NCBI GenBank assembly: GCA_046233135.1
Contig: JBJXHN010000005.1
Location: 434,001 to 498,000, forward strand
DNA: 64,000 bases
Source: JBJXHN01 sp046233135
GTDB lineage: Bacteria > Pseudomonadota > Alphaproteobacteria > Rhodospirillales > Rhodospirillaceae
Direction: 5' to 3'
This document shows, piece after piece, positions 17,504 to 27,020 of this stretch. Numbering within the stretch: position 1 is the first letter of the stretch; each line of letters begins with the position of its first letter. The notes under the pieces are model-generated. The model saw nothing but the letters and a program-made list of their open reading frames with translations. It did no database searches and had not been told where the DNA came from. The translations under genes and the position numbers were made by a program.

Positions 17504-18643
17504 TCAATCGGTCAGGTCTTCCCAGAATTCCTTGACCTTCTTGAAAAAGCTGCTGCTTTCCGGGCTGTGGCCACCGTCTTCGTCACCGGCCTTTTCGAAT
17601 TCCTTCAACAGCTCTTCCTGGCGCTTGGTCAGGTTGACCGGCGTTTCCACCATGGCCTGGATGAACATATCCCCGCGTGAGGAGCTGCGCAGGACGCTCA
17701 TCCCCTTGCTGCGCAGGCGGAATTGATGGCCAGACTGGGTGCCGCTGGGAATGCTGACCTTGGCGCGGCTGCCATCGATGGTCGGCACTTCCACAGATCC
17801 GCCCAGGGCAGCCGTGGTCATCGGAATGGGCACCCGGCAATGGATATTCGCCCCGTCCCGCTGGAACAGCCGGTGGGGGGCAATGGCCAGGAAGATGTAC
17901 AGGTCACCCGATGGCGCCCCGCGCAATCCCACCTCGCCCTCACCGGCCAGACGAATGCGGGTGCCTTCCTCCACGCCGGCGGGGATGGAGACCTCAAGGG
18001 TCTTTTCCTTGCGCTGCCGGCCGGTGCCGCCGCAGGTGCCGCAGGGATCGCGAATCACCTTGCCGTGGCCGTGACAGACCGGGCAGGTCCGCTCGATGGT
18101 GAAAAAGCCCTGTTGCGCCCGCACCCGGCCGATGCCGTGGCAGGTGGAACAGGTGTCCGGGGCGGCGCCGCCCTTGGCCCCCGTGCCCTTGCAGCTCTCA
18201 CACCCGGTGGTGCTGGGGATGGTGATGGAGGTTTTCTTGCCGTGGAAGGCTTCCTCCAGGGTTATTTCCATGTTGTAACGAAGGTCGGACCCCCGGGTGG
18301 CGGCCTGTCCGCCCCCGCGCCGGCCGCCGCCCATGAAATCGCCGAACATTTCGTCGAAGATATCGGCAAACCCGCCGCCGAATCCGGCGTGGCCGCCTCC
18401 GCCGCCCATTCCGCCCTGTTCAAAGGCCGCATGGCCGTAGCGGTCATAGGCCGACCGTTTCTGGTCATCCTTCAGGACGTCGTAGGCGTCGCTGACTTCC
18501 CGGAATTTGGTCGCGGCCTCGGTATCATCCGGATTGCGGTCCGGATGATACTGCATGGCCAGCTTTCGGTAGGCCTTCTTGATCTCGTCGCCACCGGCAT
18601 CCCGGGAGACGCCGAGCACCTCATAAAAATCGCGCTTGCTCAT
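17504..18643 (-). CDS. dnaJ: Chaperone protein DnaJ (Hsp40)
   Basis: A 379-residue type I Hsp40 cochaperone that delivers substrates to DnaK and stimulates its ATPase. The J domain (1-70) keeps HPD in MQYHPDRNPDD. A Gly-rich linker follows (GGMGGGGGHAGFGGGF). The zinc region has all four repeats: CESCKGTG, CSTCHGIG, CPVCHGHG and CGTCGGTG. The C-terminal substrate domain and dimer tail (KKVKEFWEDLTD) are complete. It lies 180 nt after dnaK on the same strand, with a hairpin in the gap that could lower dnaJ expression relative to dnaK. Confidence 0.97.
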   Translation of the reverse strand: MSKRDFYEVLGVSRDAGGDEIKKAYRKLAMQYHPDRNPDDTEAATKFREVSDAYDVLKDDQKRSAYDRYGHAAFEQGGMGGGGGHAGFGGGFADIFDEMFGDFMGGGRRGGGQAATRGSDLRYNMEITLEEAFHGKKTSITIPSTTGCESCKGTGAKGGAAPDTCSTCHGIGRVRAQQGFFTIERTCPVCHGHGKVIRDPCGTCGGTGRQRKEKTLEVSIPAGVEEGTRIRLAGEGEVGLRGAPSGDLYIFLAIAPHRLFQRDGANIHCRVPIPMTTAALGGSVEVPTIDGSRAKVSIPSGTQSGHQFRLRSKGMSVLRSSSRGDMFIQAMVETPVNLTKRQEELLKEFEKAGDEDGGHSPESSSFFKKVKEFWEDLTD

Positions 18644-18785
18644 GGACCCCTGTGCCGCACTACACCTGAAGCCGGTCCTCGCTGATGCGGGAACCCGGCC
18701 GCCCGAAGGGCAGGCATGGTTCTTCGGACCCGGCGCAGTGGTCGGGACCGAACTCTACACTGACGGCTCCCGGCCCACAGGGCAA

Positions 18786-18809
18786 GGGCCGGACCTTCCG
18801 GTCCGACCC
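18786..18809 (-). terminator. Intercistronic hairpin between dnaK and dnaJ
   Basis: CGGACC/GGTCCG with a TTCC loop, extended outwards by GGG/CCC with one mismatch, lies 15 nt after the dnaK stop. The minus-strand tail is CTTGCC, without a T-run, so partial termination or 3'-end protection of dnaK mRNA is more likely than full termination. Confidence 0.45.
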
Positions 18810-18823
18810 TTTCACCCCGTGGA

Positions 18824-20755
<1,932 letters not shown>

Positions 20756-20886
20756 GCCCACTCTCCATTGTGGCAGACCTTCCGCGACCACATCAGGCAT
20801 CGCGGTGATCCCCGGGAGAACCGGTGACTGGAAGGTCCGGTTCGATCAAACACGGAACACGCTCCAATCCGGAGCGCGCAAAAGCT

Positions 20887-20915
20887 ATATAAGAGACTCA
20901 AAAACCACCCGCAAC
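20887..20915 (-). promoter_or_regulatory. Putative dnaK promoter
   Basis: On the minus strand TTGCGG (20915-20910) is followed after 17 nt by TATATA (20892-20887) inside CTTATATAG. The -10 part resembles the alphaproteobacterial heat-shock sigma (RpoH) box as well as a sigma-70 box. It lies about 130 nt upstream of the dnaK start in an A/T-rich island of an otherwise GC-rich spacer. Confidence 0.5.
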
Positions 20916-20943
20916 AGGCGCGAACGGGTCCTTGGCCGGGTTT

Positions 20944-20970
20944 TTAGCACTCTCGCCCCCTGACTGCCAA
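20944..20970 (-). promoter_or_regulatory. CIRCE-like HrcA operator upstream of dnaK
   Basis: Read on the minus strand the sequence is TTGGCAGTC-N9-GAGTGCTAA. The CIRCE consensus is TTAGCACTC-N9-GAGTGCTAA, so the right half is perfect, the left half has two differences, and the 9-nt spacing is exact. A promoter-like TTGGCA with TAAAAA 18 nt downstream overlaps it. HrcA itself is encoded 2 kb away in this window. The 20756-21087 spacer otherwise holds only the second promoter. Confidence 0.72.
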
Positions 20971-21087
20971 GGCTTGCGCCCACGGACAGCCTCATGACGA
21001 GGTGCGGTCCGCACACGCCCCTTTTCGTCAGATGGTCCCTAAGGCTATACACGGTGGAACACAACCTGTCAGCGGGGGATGACTGAC

Positions 21088-21324
21088 ATGATTCGCTATA
21101 GCCTGGAATGCGGCGCAGAGCATGTGTTCGAACAGTGGTTCGACAACATGGCCGACTACGATGCCAAATCCGCCGCCGGCGCTCTGGTCTGTCCGGAGTG
21201 CGGCAGCACCCATGTGCACAAGAGCCTGATGGCGCCGTCCATCGGCGGGGCCAAGGCTGCCGACCCCATGCCTGCCCCCTGTGGCGCGCCGTCCTGCGGG
21301 GCGGGCATGTGCGGCATGATGTAA
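21088..21324 (+). CDS. DUF1178 family protein
   Basis: A 78-residue small cytoplasmic protein of unknown function. It starts MIRYSLECGAEHVFEQWF, as usual for DUF1178, followed by a zinc-ribbon-like CPECGS and a Cys-rich tail (CGAPSCGAGMCGMM). I prefer the ATG at 21088 because the GGGGGA ribosome binding site ends 9 nt before it; a Met three codons earlier would overlap that site. It is divergent from dnaK and 24 nt ahead of the DUF1848 gene, so the two may be cotranscribed. Cysteine pairs suggest metal binding. Confidence 0.8.
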   Translation: MIRYSLECGAEHVFEQWFDNMADYDAKSAAGALVCPECGSTHVHKSLMAPSIGGAKAADPMPAPCGAPSCGAGMCGMM

Positions 21325-21348
21325 CAACCGGAGACCGGACAGGGTTCC

Positions 21349-22179
21349 ATGATTGTTTCGGCCAGTTATCGGACCGATATCCCGGCCTTTCACGGCCGGT
21401 GGTTCCTGGACCGGCTGGCCGACGGGGTGGTGACCGTTCCCAATCCGTACGGCGGCAAGCCGTCCGTCGTGTCCCTGCGTCCGGAATCGGTGGACGGCTA
21501 CATCTTCTGGACCCGCAACGCCAAGCCGTTTCTGCCAGGGTTCGAGGCGGTGGCCGCGCAGGGCGTTCCCTTTCTGGTCAGCTATACGGTGACCGGCTAT
21601 CCGGCCGCCCTGGACGGGGTGACGCCGGGGATCGGCCATGCCCTGGCGGTGATGGCAGAACTGCGCCGGCTGTATGGTCCGAAGGCGGTGGTCTGGCGCT
21701 ACGACCCGATCGTCTTTTCCGATGCCACCCCACCCGCCTGGCACCGGCAGACTTTTGCCCGGTTGTCCGGCGCCCTGGCCGGGATCACCGATTCGGTGGT
21801 GGTGTCGGTCTTGCAGCCCTATCGCAAGGCCCTGAAGCGCCTGGACGATGCGGCCATCGGCTGGCGTGACCCGGCGCCGGCGGAAAAACGCGCGTTGATC
21901 GGCGAACTTGCCGGTCTGGCCCGAGACGCCGGCATGACCCTGTCTCTTTGTGCCCAGCCGGAACTGGTACCGGACGGCGTGGCCGAGGCCGCCTGCGTCG
22001 ATGCCGGACGTCTGGCGGATATCAAGGGCGCACCCCTGAAAGCCGCCGCGAAACCCCATCGGGATACCTGCCGCTGTGCCCAGTCCCGGGATATCGGCCA
22101 GTACGATACCTGCCCCAACGGCTGCGCCTACTGCTATGCGGTACAGGGCCGCATCCCCCGCATCCGCCCCCTGACCTGA
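21349..22179 (+). CDS. DUF1848 family protein with C-terminal radical-SAM-like Cys cluster
   Basis: A 276-residue protein of unknown function. The N-terminus MIVSASYRTDIPAFHGRWFLDRLADG is the DUF1848 signature, and the body looks like a TIM-barrel-type fold (YIFWTRNAKPF, SYTVTGYP, VWRYDPIVFSD). The C-terminus holds CRCAQSRDIGQYD and then CPNGCAYCYA, a CxxxCxxC motif as in radical SAM enzymes, but at the end rather than the start. The Pfam note for this family compares this cluster with that of radical SAM proteins. The start is the first Met, 24 nt after the DUF1178 stop. It converges with grpE. Confidence 0.85.
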   Translation: MIVSASYRTDIPAFHGRWFLDRLADGVVTVPNPYGGKPSVVSLRPESVDGYIFWTRNAKPFLPGFEAVAAQGVPFLVSYTVTGYPAALDGVTPGIGHALAVMAELRRLYGPKAVVWRYDPIVFSDATPPAWHRQTFARLSGALAGITDSVVVSVLQPYRKALKRLDDAAIGWRDPAPAEKRALIGELAGLARDAGMTLSLCAQPELVPDGVAEAACVDAGRLADIKGAPLKAAAKPHRDTCRCAQSRDIGQYDTCPNGCAYCYAVQGRIPRIRPLT

Positions 22180-22204
22180 GAGAGGTCCGGGGGCGGGGCG
22201 GATT

Positions 22205-22234
22205 GGGGCCAGCAGGGAAGGGGCCAGCAGGGAA
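22205..22234. repeat. Short tandem repeat, 2 x 15 bp
   Basis: The 15-mer GGGGCCAGCAGGGAA occurs twice in direct succession (22205-22219 and 22220-22234) in the gap between the converging DUF1848 and grpE genes. It looks like a simple slippage duplication; no function is evident. Confidence 0.8.
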
Positions 22235-22251
22235 ATGGCCTCAGCCTGGCC

Positions 22252-22908
22252 TTATATTGTCCTGTCGACGCCTGCCGGCGCGGCCGCTTCGGCGACGGCT
22301 TCGCGCTTCGGCCCGCCCCGGCTGACCACCACCATGGCCGGCCGAAGCAGGCGATCGTGGACCACATAGCCGTCCTGGAACACCTGCACCACCGTGCCGG
22401 TGGGAACGGCGGTGTTTTCCACTTCCTGTACCGCCTGGTGGAAGTTGGGGTCGAAGGGGGTGTTCAGGGCATCCACCCGCTTCACGCCATGCTGGCCCAG
22501 GGCGCCTTCCAGCTCCTTCGCGGTCATTTCGACCCCGACGGCCAGGCTTTTCAGAGCCTCGTTTTCCGAACGCAACGACTCCGGCGCGGCCATCAGGGCG
22601 CGGGAGAGGTTGTCGGCGACGGTCAGCACGGCCTTGGCGAAGTTCGACACGGCGTATTTGCTGTTGTCGGAGATCCGCTTGTCGGCCATGCGCTTGGCGT
22701 TCTGGGCATCGGCGAGCGCACGCATGTATTCGTTTTTCAGACGCTCGTTTTCGGCTTCCAGCTCGGCGATACGGGCCATGGGATCGCCCACCGGGTCCTG
22801 GCCGGCACCCGACTCGAGCGCTTCCCCACCCGGGACGTCCCCCGGCGGAACAGCGCCTTCGGCGGCCGTGGCGGGGTTGGTTTCCGGTAAATCCTTGTCC
22901 TCAGGCAT
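22252..22908 (-). CDS. grpE: Nucleotide exchange factor GrpE
   Basis: A 218-residue cochaperone that releases ADP from DnaK. An acidic, low-complexity head (1-45) is followed by the long coiled coil (ARIAELEAENERLKNEYMRALADAQNAKRMADK) and the beta domain with the signature FDPNFHQAVQEVEN...PTGTVVQVFQDGYVVHDRLLRPAMVVVSRG. The length is typical. It is the second gene of an hrcA-grpE unit (68-nt gap) on the same strand as dnaKJ but separated from them by two plus-strand genes. The start has AGAGGA about 11 nt upstream. Confidence 0.96.
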   Translation of the reverse strand: MPEDKDLPETNPATAAEGAVPPGDVPGGEALESGAGQDPVGDPMARIAELEAENERLKNEYMRALADAQNAKRMADKRISDNSKYAVSNFAKAVLTVADNLSRALMAAPESLRSENEALKSLAVGVEMTAKELEGALGQHGVKRVDALNTPFDPNFHQAVQEVENTAVPTGTVVQVFQDGYVVHDRLLRPAMVVVSRGGPKREAVAEAAAPAGVDRTI

Positions 22909-22976
22909 GGACGACAGGTCCTCTGTCTGTTGGTTGAAACACGGGTCTTTCGTGTCCGCAAACTAGGGTGAGGAGC

Positions 22977-24035
22977 TCAGCCGATCAAGCGGCTGATGAC
23001 TTTGGACGTGTAGTCGACCAGGGGGATGATCCGGCGATAGTTGATGCGCGTGGGGCCGATGACGCCGATGGCCCCGACGATCTCCTCTCGGCTGTTCTGA
23101 TAGGGCGCGACGATCATCGAGCAGCCGGACATGGAAAACAGCTCGTTTTCCGCGCCGATGAAGATCTGCACGCCCTCGGCCTGATTGACCAGATCCAGGA
23201 TACGGACCACCTGCTCCTTGGTCTCCAGGGTTTCGAACAGGGTACGGATGCGCTCCAGGTCCTGGATGGCGGTCACGTCGGCCAGCAGATGGGACTGGCC
23301 GCGCACGATCAGCGCGCCGCCCTTGTCGCCGCCGGCCCAGGTGGCCAGTCCCGCTTCGACCACCTTGCCGGCCAGGGCGTCGAGTTGGCTGCGCTGGCTT
23401 TCCAGCTCGGCCATCACCGATTCCCGGGCCTCGTCGAGCGTCCGGCCGCCGAGCCGCGCATTCAGGTAGTTGGTGGCTTCGGTCAAGGCGCTGGGGGGCA
23501 GGCCCTGGGGCACTTCCACCACCCGGTTTTCCACCAGCCCCGATTCGGTGACGGTGATGACCAGGGCGCGGCCGGGACCGAGGGGCACGAATTCGATGTG
23601 CTTCAGCGCCGCGTCGGTCTTGGGTGCCAGCACCAGCCCGGCGCAGCGGGACAGGCCCGACAGCATGGTCGTGGCCTCGTCCAGCACGCTTTCCAGATTG
23701 CGGCCGGTGGCGGAACACTGTGTATCGATTCGCGCTCGTTCCTCGACCCCCAGGCCACCCAGCTCCAGCAGGCCGTTGACGAACAGACGCAGGCCCAGGT
23801 CGGTGGGCAGCCGGCCGGACGAGGTATGGGGGGAATACAGCAGGCCCATGTCCGTCAGATCGGCCATGACGTTGCGGATGGTGGCCGGGGACAAGGACAG
23901 CTGAAGGCGCCGGGACAGGGTGCGCGACCCCACCGGCTCGCCGGTTTCCACATAGGTCTCGACGATATGGCTGAAGATCTCCCTCGAACGCTCGTCGAGC
24001 GTGGTGACGAGAGGCGACGGACCTGTCATCACCAT
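22977..24035 (-). CDS. hrcA: Heat-inducible transcription repressor HrcA
   Basis: A 352-residue repressor that binds CIRCE operators and needs GroE for activity. The winged-helix N-terminus is clear (LDERSREIFSHIVETYVETGEPVGSRTLSRRLQLSLSPATIRNVMADL), followed by the TSSGRLPTDLGLRLFV motif, the GAF-like dimer domain and the C-terminal VIGPTRINYRRIIPLVDYTSKVI. The ATG at 24035 follows GGGAGA at a proper distance; a Met two codons later is possible. The best target in this window is the CIRCE-like site upstream of dnaK. It is divergent from rph; I see no clear CIRCE of its own in the ~290-nt spacer (24036-24328), which otherwise shows no feature. Confidence 0.96.
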   Translation of the reverse strand: MVMTGPSPLVTTLDERSREIFSHIVETYVETGEPVGSRTLSRRLQLSLSPATIRNVMADLTDMGLLYSPHTSSGRLPTDLGLRLFVNGLLELGGLGVEERARIDTQCSATGRNLESVLDEATTMLSGLSRCAGLVLAPKTDAALKHIEFVPLGPGRALVITVTESGLVENRVVEVPQGLPPSALTEATNYLNARLGGRTLDEARESVMAELESQRSQLDALAGKVVEAGLATWAGGDKGGALIVRGQSHLLADVTAIQDLERIRTLFETLETKEQVVRILDLVNQAEGVQIFIGAENELFSMSGCSMIVAPYQNSREEIVGAIGVIGPTRINYRRIIPLVDYTSKVISRLIG

Positions 24036-24328
24036 GGCGGTGATTCTCCCTGGCTGTTGATGCGATTCGTGACCTTGTGCCGGTTCGGCCCCGACGGGAT
24101 TTCCCGACTGTTCTCAAGGTAGGCCGGCCCCCCGGTCCGGTCAACGACGCCGCTGTGCGAGAGAATCCGCCAGGGTGGAGGCCGCTCATTGCGGAACCCT
24201 TGCCCCGGCCCCGTGCCGCGAGGCCTTGCCTGGGGGCGATGCTCGGCCTACCCTGCGCGCCCTTTCCGCCGCCGGCGCTGTCCCGAAGCCAGGCATACCG
24301 ACATTTTCCGCATTGGAGATCCGCCGTC

Positions 24329-25045
24329 ATGAGACCTTCCGGCCGTCGTCCCGACCAGCTGCGCACCATCGTCCTCGAACCGGGCTTCTCCAAGCATGCG
24401 GAAGGGTCGTGCATGGCCCGCTTCGGCGACACGCATGTGCTGTGCACGGCGTCGGTGGAAGAACGGGTACCCGGCTGGATGCGCAACACCGGCAAGGGCT
24501 GGGTGACCGCCGAATACGGCATGCTGCCCCGCTCCACCCACAGCCGTACCGACCGCGAAGCGGCGCGCGGCAAGCAGGGCGGCCGGACCCAGGAAATCCA
24601 GCGGCTGATCGGTCGCGCCCTGCGTTCGGTGACCAGCCTGAAGGGCATGGGCGAAATGCAGGTGCGGCTGGACTGCGACGTGATCCAGGCCGACGGCGGC
24701 ACCCGCACGGCGGCGATCACCGGGTCCTGGGTGGCCTTGCATCAGGCTTTTTCCAAGATGGTGTCCATTGGCGCGCTGTCGGCGGTGCCCCTGTCGGGCC
24801 AGGTGGCGGCGGTGTCCTGCGGGCTGTGGGAAGGCAACGCGGTCCTGGACCTGGACTATGCCGAAGACAGTGCGGCCCAGGCCGATGCCAACTTCGTGCT
24901 GACCTCCACCGGCGGTATTGTCGAAATCCAGGGCACGGCAGAGAAGGACCCCTTCTCCGAGCAGCAGTTCACGGACCTGCTGGGGCTGGCCAAGCAGGGC
25001 GTGGCCGAGCTGTGCGCCGCCCAGCGTGCCGCCCTGGGGATCTGA
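24329..25045 (+). CDS. rph: Ribonuclease PH
   Basis: A 238-residue phosphorolytic 3'-5' exoribonuclease that trims tRNA 3' ends. It begins MRPSGRRPDQLRTIVLEPGFSKHAEGSC and carries FGDTHVLCTASVEERVP, the RTDREAARGKQGGRTQEIQRLIGRALR basic stretch and LDCDVIQADGGTRTAAITG with the phosphate- and metal-binding Asp residues. The length is full and the C-terminus intact, unlike the truncated rph of E. coli K-12. The ATG at 24329 follows GGAG by 10 nt. It is the first gene of rph-rdgB-hemW. Confidence 0.97.
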   Translation: MRPSGRRPDQLRTIVLEPGFSKHAEGSCMARFGDTHVLCTASVEERVPGWMRNTGKGWVTAEYGMLPRSTHSRTDREAARGKQGGRTQEIQRLIGRALRSVTSLKGMGEMQVRLDCDVIQADGGTRTAAITGSWVALHQAFSKMVSIGALSAVPLSGQVAAVSCGLWEGNAVLDLDYAEDSAAQADANFVLTSTGGIVEIQGTAEKDPFSEQQFTDLLGLAKQGVAELCAAQRAALGI

Positions 25046-25049
25046 GCCC

Positions 25050-25655
25050 ATGGCCCGGCGCTTGAGCGAACCGCGTCTGGTGGTGGCCAGCCACAACGCG
25101 GGCAAGGTGCGCGAGATCAACGATCTGCTCGCCCCCTTTGGCAAGGACGCGGTTTCCGCCGGCACCCTGGGGCTGCCGGAGCCGGAGGAAACGGCCGACA
25201 GCTTTGTCGGCAATGCCCGCATCAAGGCGGAAGCCGCCGCCGCGGCCAGCGGCCTGCCGGCCCTGGCCGACGACAGCGGCCTGGCCGTGACCGCCCTGGA
25301 CGGGGCGCCGGGGATCTACTCGGCGCGCTGGGGCGGGCCGGCCAAGGATTTCGGTCTGGCCATGGAAAAGGTGAACACGGAACTGGGGGCGGAGACCGAC
25401 CGTAGCGCTCATTTCGTCTGCGCCTTGTGCCTCGCTTGGCCCGACGGCCATGTGGAGACCTTCGAGGGCCGGGTGGACGGCACTCTGGTGTGGCCGCCGC
25501 GGGGCACTCAGGGATTTGGATATGATCCCATCTTCCAACCGGACGGTCACGACCTTACCTTCGGGGAAATAGAGCCGCAGGCCAAACACGCCATGAGCCA
25601 TCGGGCACGCGCGTTCGCGTTGCTGGTGGCGGCGTGCCTGGACGGCAAGGCCTGA
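25050..25655 (+). CDS. rdgB: XTP/dITP diphosphatase (RdgB/HAM1)
   Basis: A 201-residue nucleotide-pool sanitiser that hydrolyses dITP, XTP and dXTP. Family motifs: VVASHNAGKVREI near the N-terminus, SFVGNARIKAEAAA, ALADDSGLAVTALDGAPGIYSARW with the catalytic Asp, and GFGYDPIF with SHRARA near the end. The ATG at 25050 lies 4 nt after the rph stop codon, so the genes are tightly linked. The order rph-rdgB-hemW is common in alphaproteobacteria. Confidence 0.96.
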   Translation: MARRLSEPRLVVASHNAGKVREINDLLAPFGKDAVSAGTLGLPEPEETADSFVGNARIKAEAAAAASGLPALADDSGLAVTALDGAPGIYSARWGGPAKDFGLAMEKVNTELGAETDRSAHFVCALCLAWPDGHVETFEGRVDGTLVWPPRGTQGFGYDPIFQPDGHDLTFGEIEPQAKHAMSHRARAFALLVAACLDGKA

Positions 25656-25679
25656 GCCGGCTCCCCACGGAGGCAAGGT

Positions 25680-26990
25680 ATGTACGAGTCCGCGCCCAAG
25701 GCGGCGCCCGTTAGCGTGTCCGGAGCACGAAAAAAGCCCGTGCCCGCGTCGCACCGGGAATTGGTACCGACTTTACAGGGTGACGAAGGCTTCGGACTGT
25801 ACGTCCATTGGCCTTTTTGCCTGTCGAAGTGTCCGTATTGCGATTTCAACAGTCATGTGGCCGGCGGTATCGATCATGGGCGATGGCGGGCGGCCCTGAT
25901 TGCCGACATGCGGGCTCAGGCGGTCCGGGTGGCTCCCGGCCGGCGGTTGACCAGCATCTTTTTCGGCGGAGGCACGCCGTCGCTGATGGATCCCGCCACC
26001 ACGGCGGCGATCATCGAGGAAGCCCGCCGTTTGTGGCCCCCCGAAGAGGCAGGGGGTGTTCCCCTGGAAATCACCCTGGAAGCCAATCCCGGGACGGTGG
26101 ATCAGGCGCGGTTCCGCGACTTCCGGCAGGCCGGGGTGAACCGGCTGTCCATCGGCATCCAGGCACTGGACGACGCGGACTTGCGCTTCTTGGGGCGCCG
26201 CCATGATGCAGCGGGCGCCCTGGCGGCCCTGGATACGGCGCGCAGCCTGTTCGACCGGGTGAGTTTCGACCTTATTTATGCCCGTCCCGGCCAAAGCGTC
26301 GCCTCGTGGGATGGCGAGCTGACCGAGGTCCTGCGATTGGGGCCGGAGCACCTGTCGGTCTATCAGCTGACGATCGAGCCAGGGACGCGCTTTTTCACCG
26401 AATACGCCCGGGGCGGTTTTGCCGTCCCCGACGAGGACCTGGCTGCCGACCTGTTCATTCATACCCGCGAGCGGCTGGCCGACGCCGGATTGCCGGCCTA
26501 CGAGATCTCCAACCATGCCCGTCCGGGCGCAGCCTGCCGCCACAATCTCGTCTATTGGCGGGGGGGCGACTATGTGGGGGTCGGGCCGGGGGCCCACGGT
26601 CGGTTGTGGGATTGTGCAGCGCTTCAGGAGAGCGGAGAGCGCGGCGGCTATGTGGCCACCGCCGGCAAGCGCGCCCCGGACTCATGGCTCCAGGCTGTGG
26701 AACGGGACGGGGAGGGCATGAAGGAAAGCCTGCCCCTGGATCTGCGCCAGCGGGCCGAGGAAATGCTGATGATGGGATTGCGGCTGGGGGAGGGTGTCAA
26801 TGATGCCCGCCTGCGCCGGCTGACCGGCCTGGGGCTCGCGGACCTCGTGGAAGCGCCCTGCCTGGAGATGGCGCGGGACGAAGGTCTGGTGACGGGCTGC
26901 CTGAACAGCGGCATCGCGGCGACCGAGTCGGGAACCCTGATGCTCAACACCCTGACGGCGGCGTTGATGACCTGCCGCCCCTGTTATTAG
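25680..26990 (+). CDS. hemW: Heme chaperone HemW (radical SAM)
   Basis: A 436-residue radical-SAM-family protein that binds and delivers heme, long annotated as oxygen-independent coproporphyrinogen oxidase. The cluster motif CLSKCPYC has Cys47, Cys51 and Cys54, and it lacks the extra fourth Cys of true HemN. The SAM motif IFFGGGTPS, LEANPGTV, and NRLSIGIQALDDADLRFLGRRH match HemW. A ~35-residue N-terminal extension makes it somewhat longer than usual. The ATG at 25680 follows GGAGG and AAGG. It converges with the LpoA-like gene. Confidence 0.93.
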   Translation: MYESAPKAAPVSVSGARKKPVPASHRELVPTLQGDEGFGLYVHWPFCLSKCPYCDFNSHVAGGIDHGRWRAALIADMRAQAVRVAPGRRLTSIFFGGGTPSLMDPATTAAIIEEARRLWPPEEAGGVPLEITLEANPGTVDQARFRDFRQAGVNRLSIGIQALDDADLRFLGRRHDAAGALAALDTARSLFDRVSFDLIYARPGQSVASWDGELTEVLRLGPEHLSVYQLTIEPGTRFFTEYARGGFAVPDEDLAADLFIHTRERLADAGLPAYEISNHARPGAACRHNLVYWRGGDYVGVGPGAHGRLWDCAALQESGERGGYVATAGKRAPDSWLQAVERDGEGMKESLPLDLRQRAEEMLMMGLRLGEGVNDARLRRLTGLGLADLVEAPCLEMARDEGLVTGCLNSGIAATESGTLMLNTLTAALMTCRPCY

Positions 26991-27020
26991 GTCCAGGGAC
27001 GGCAGGGGGCCGGGTGACCG

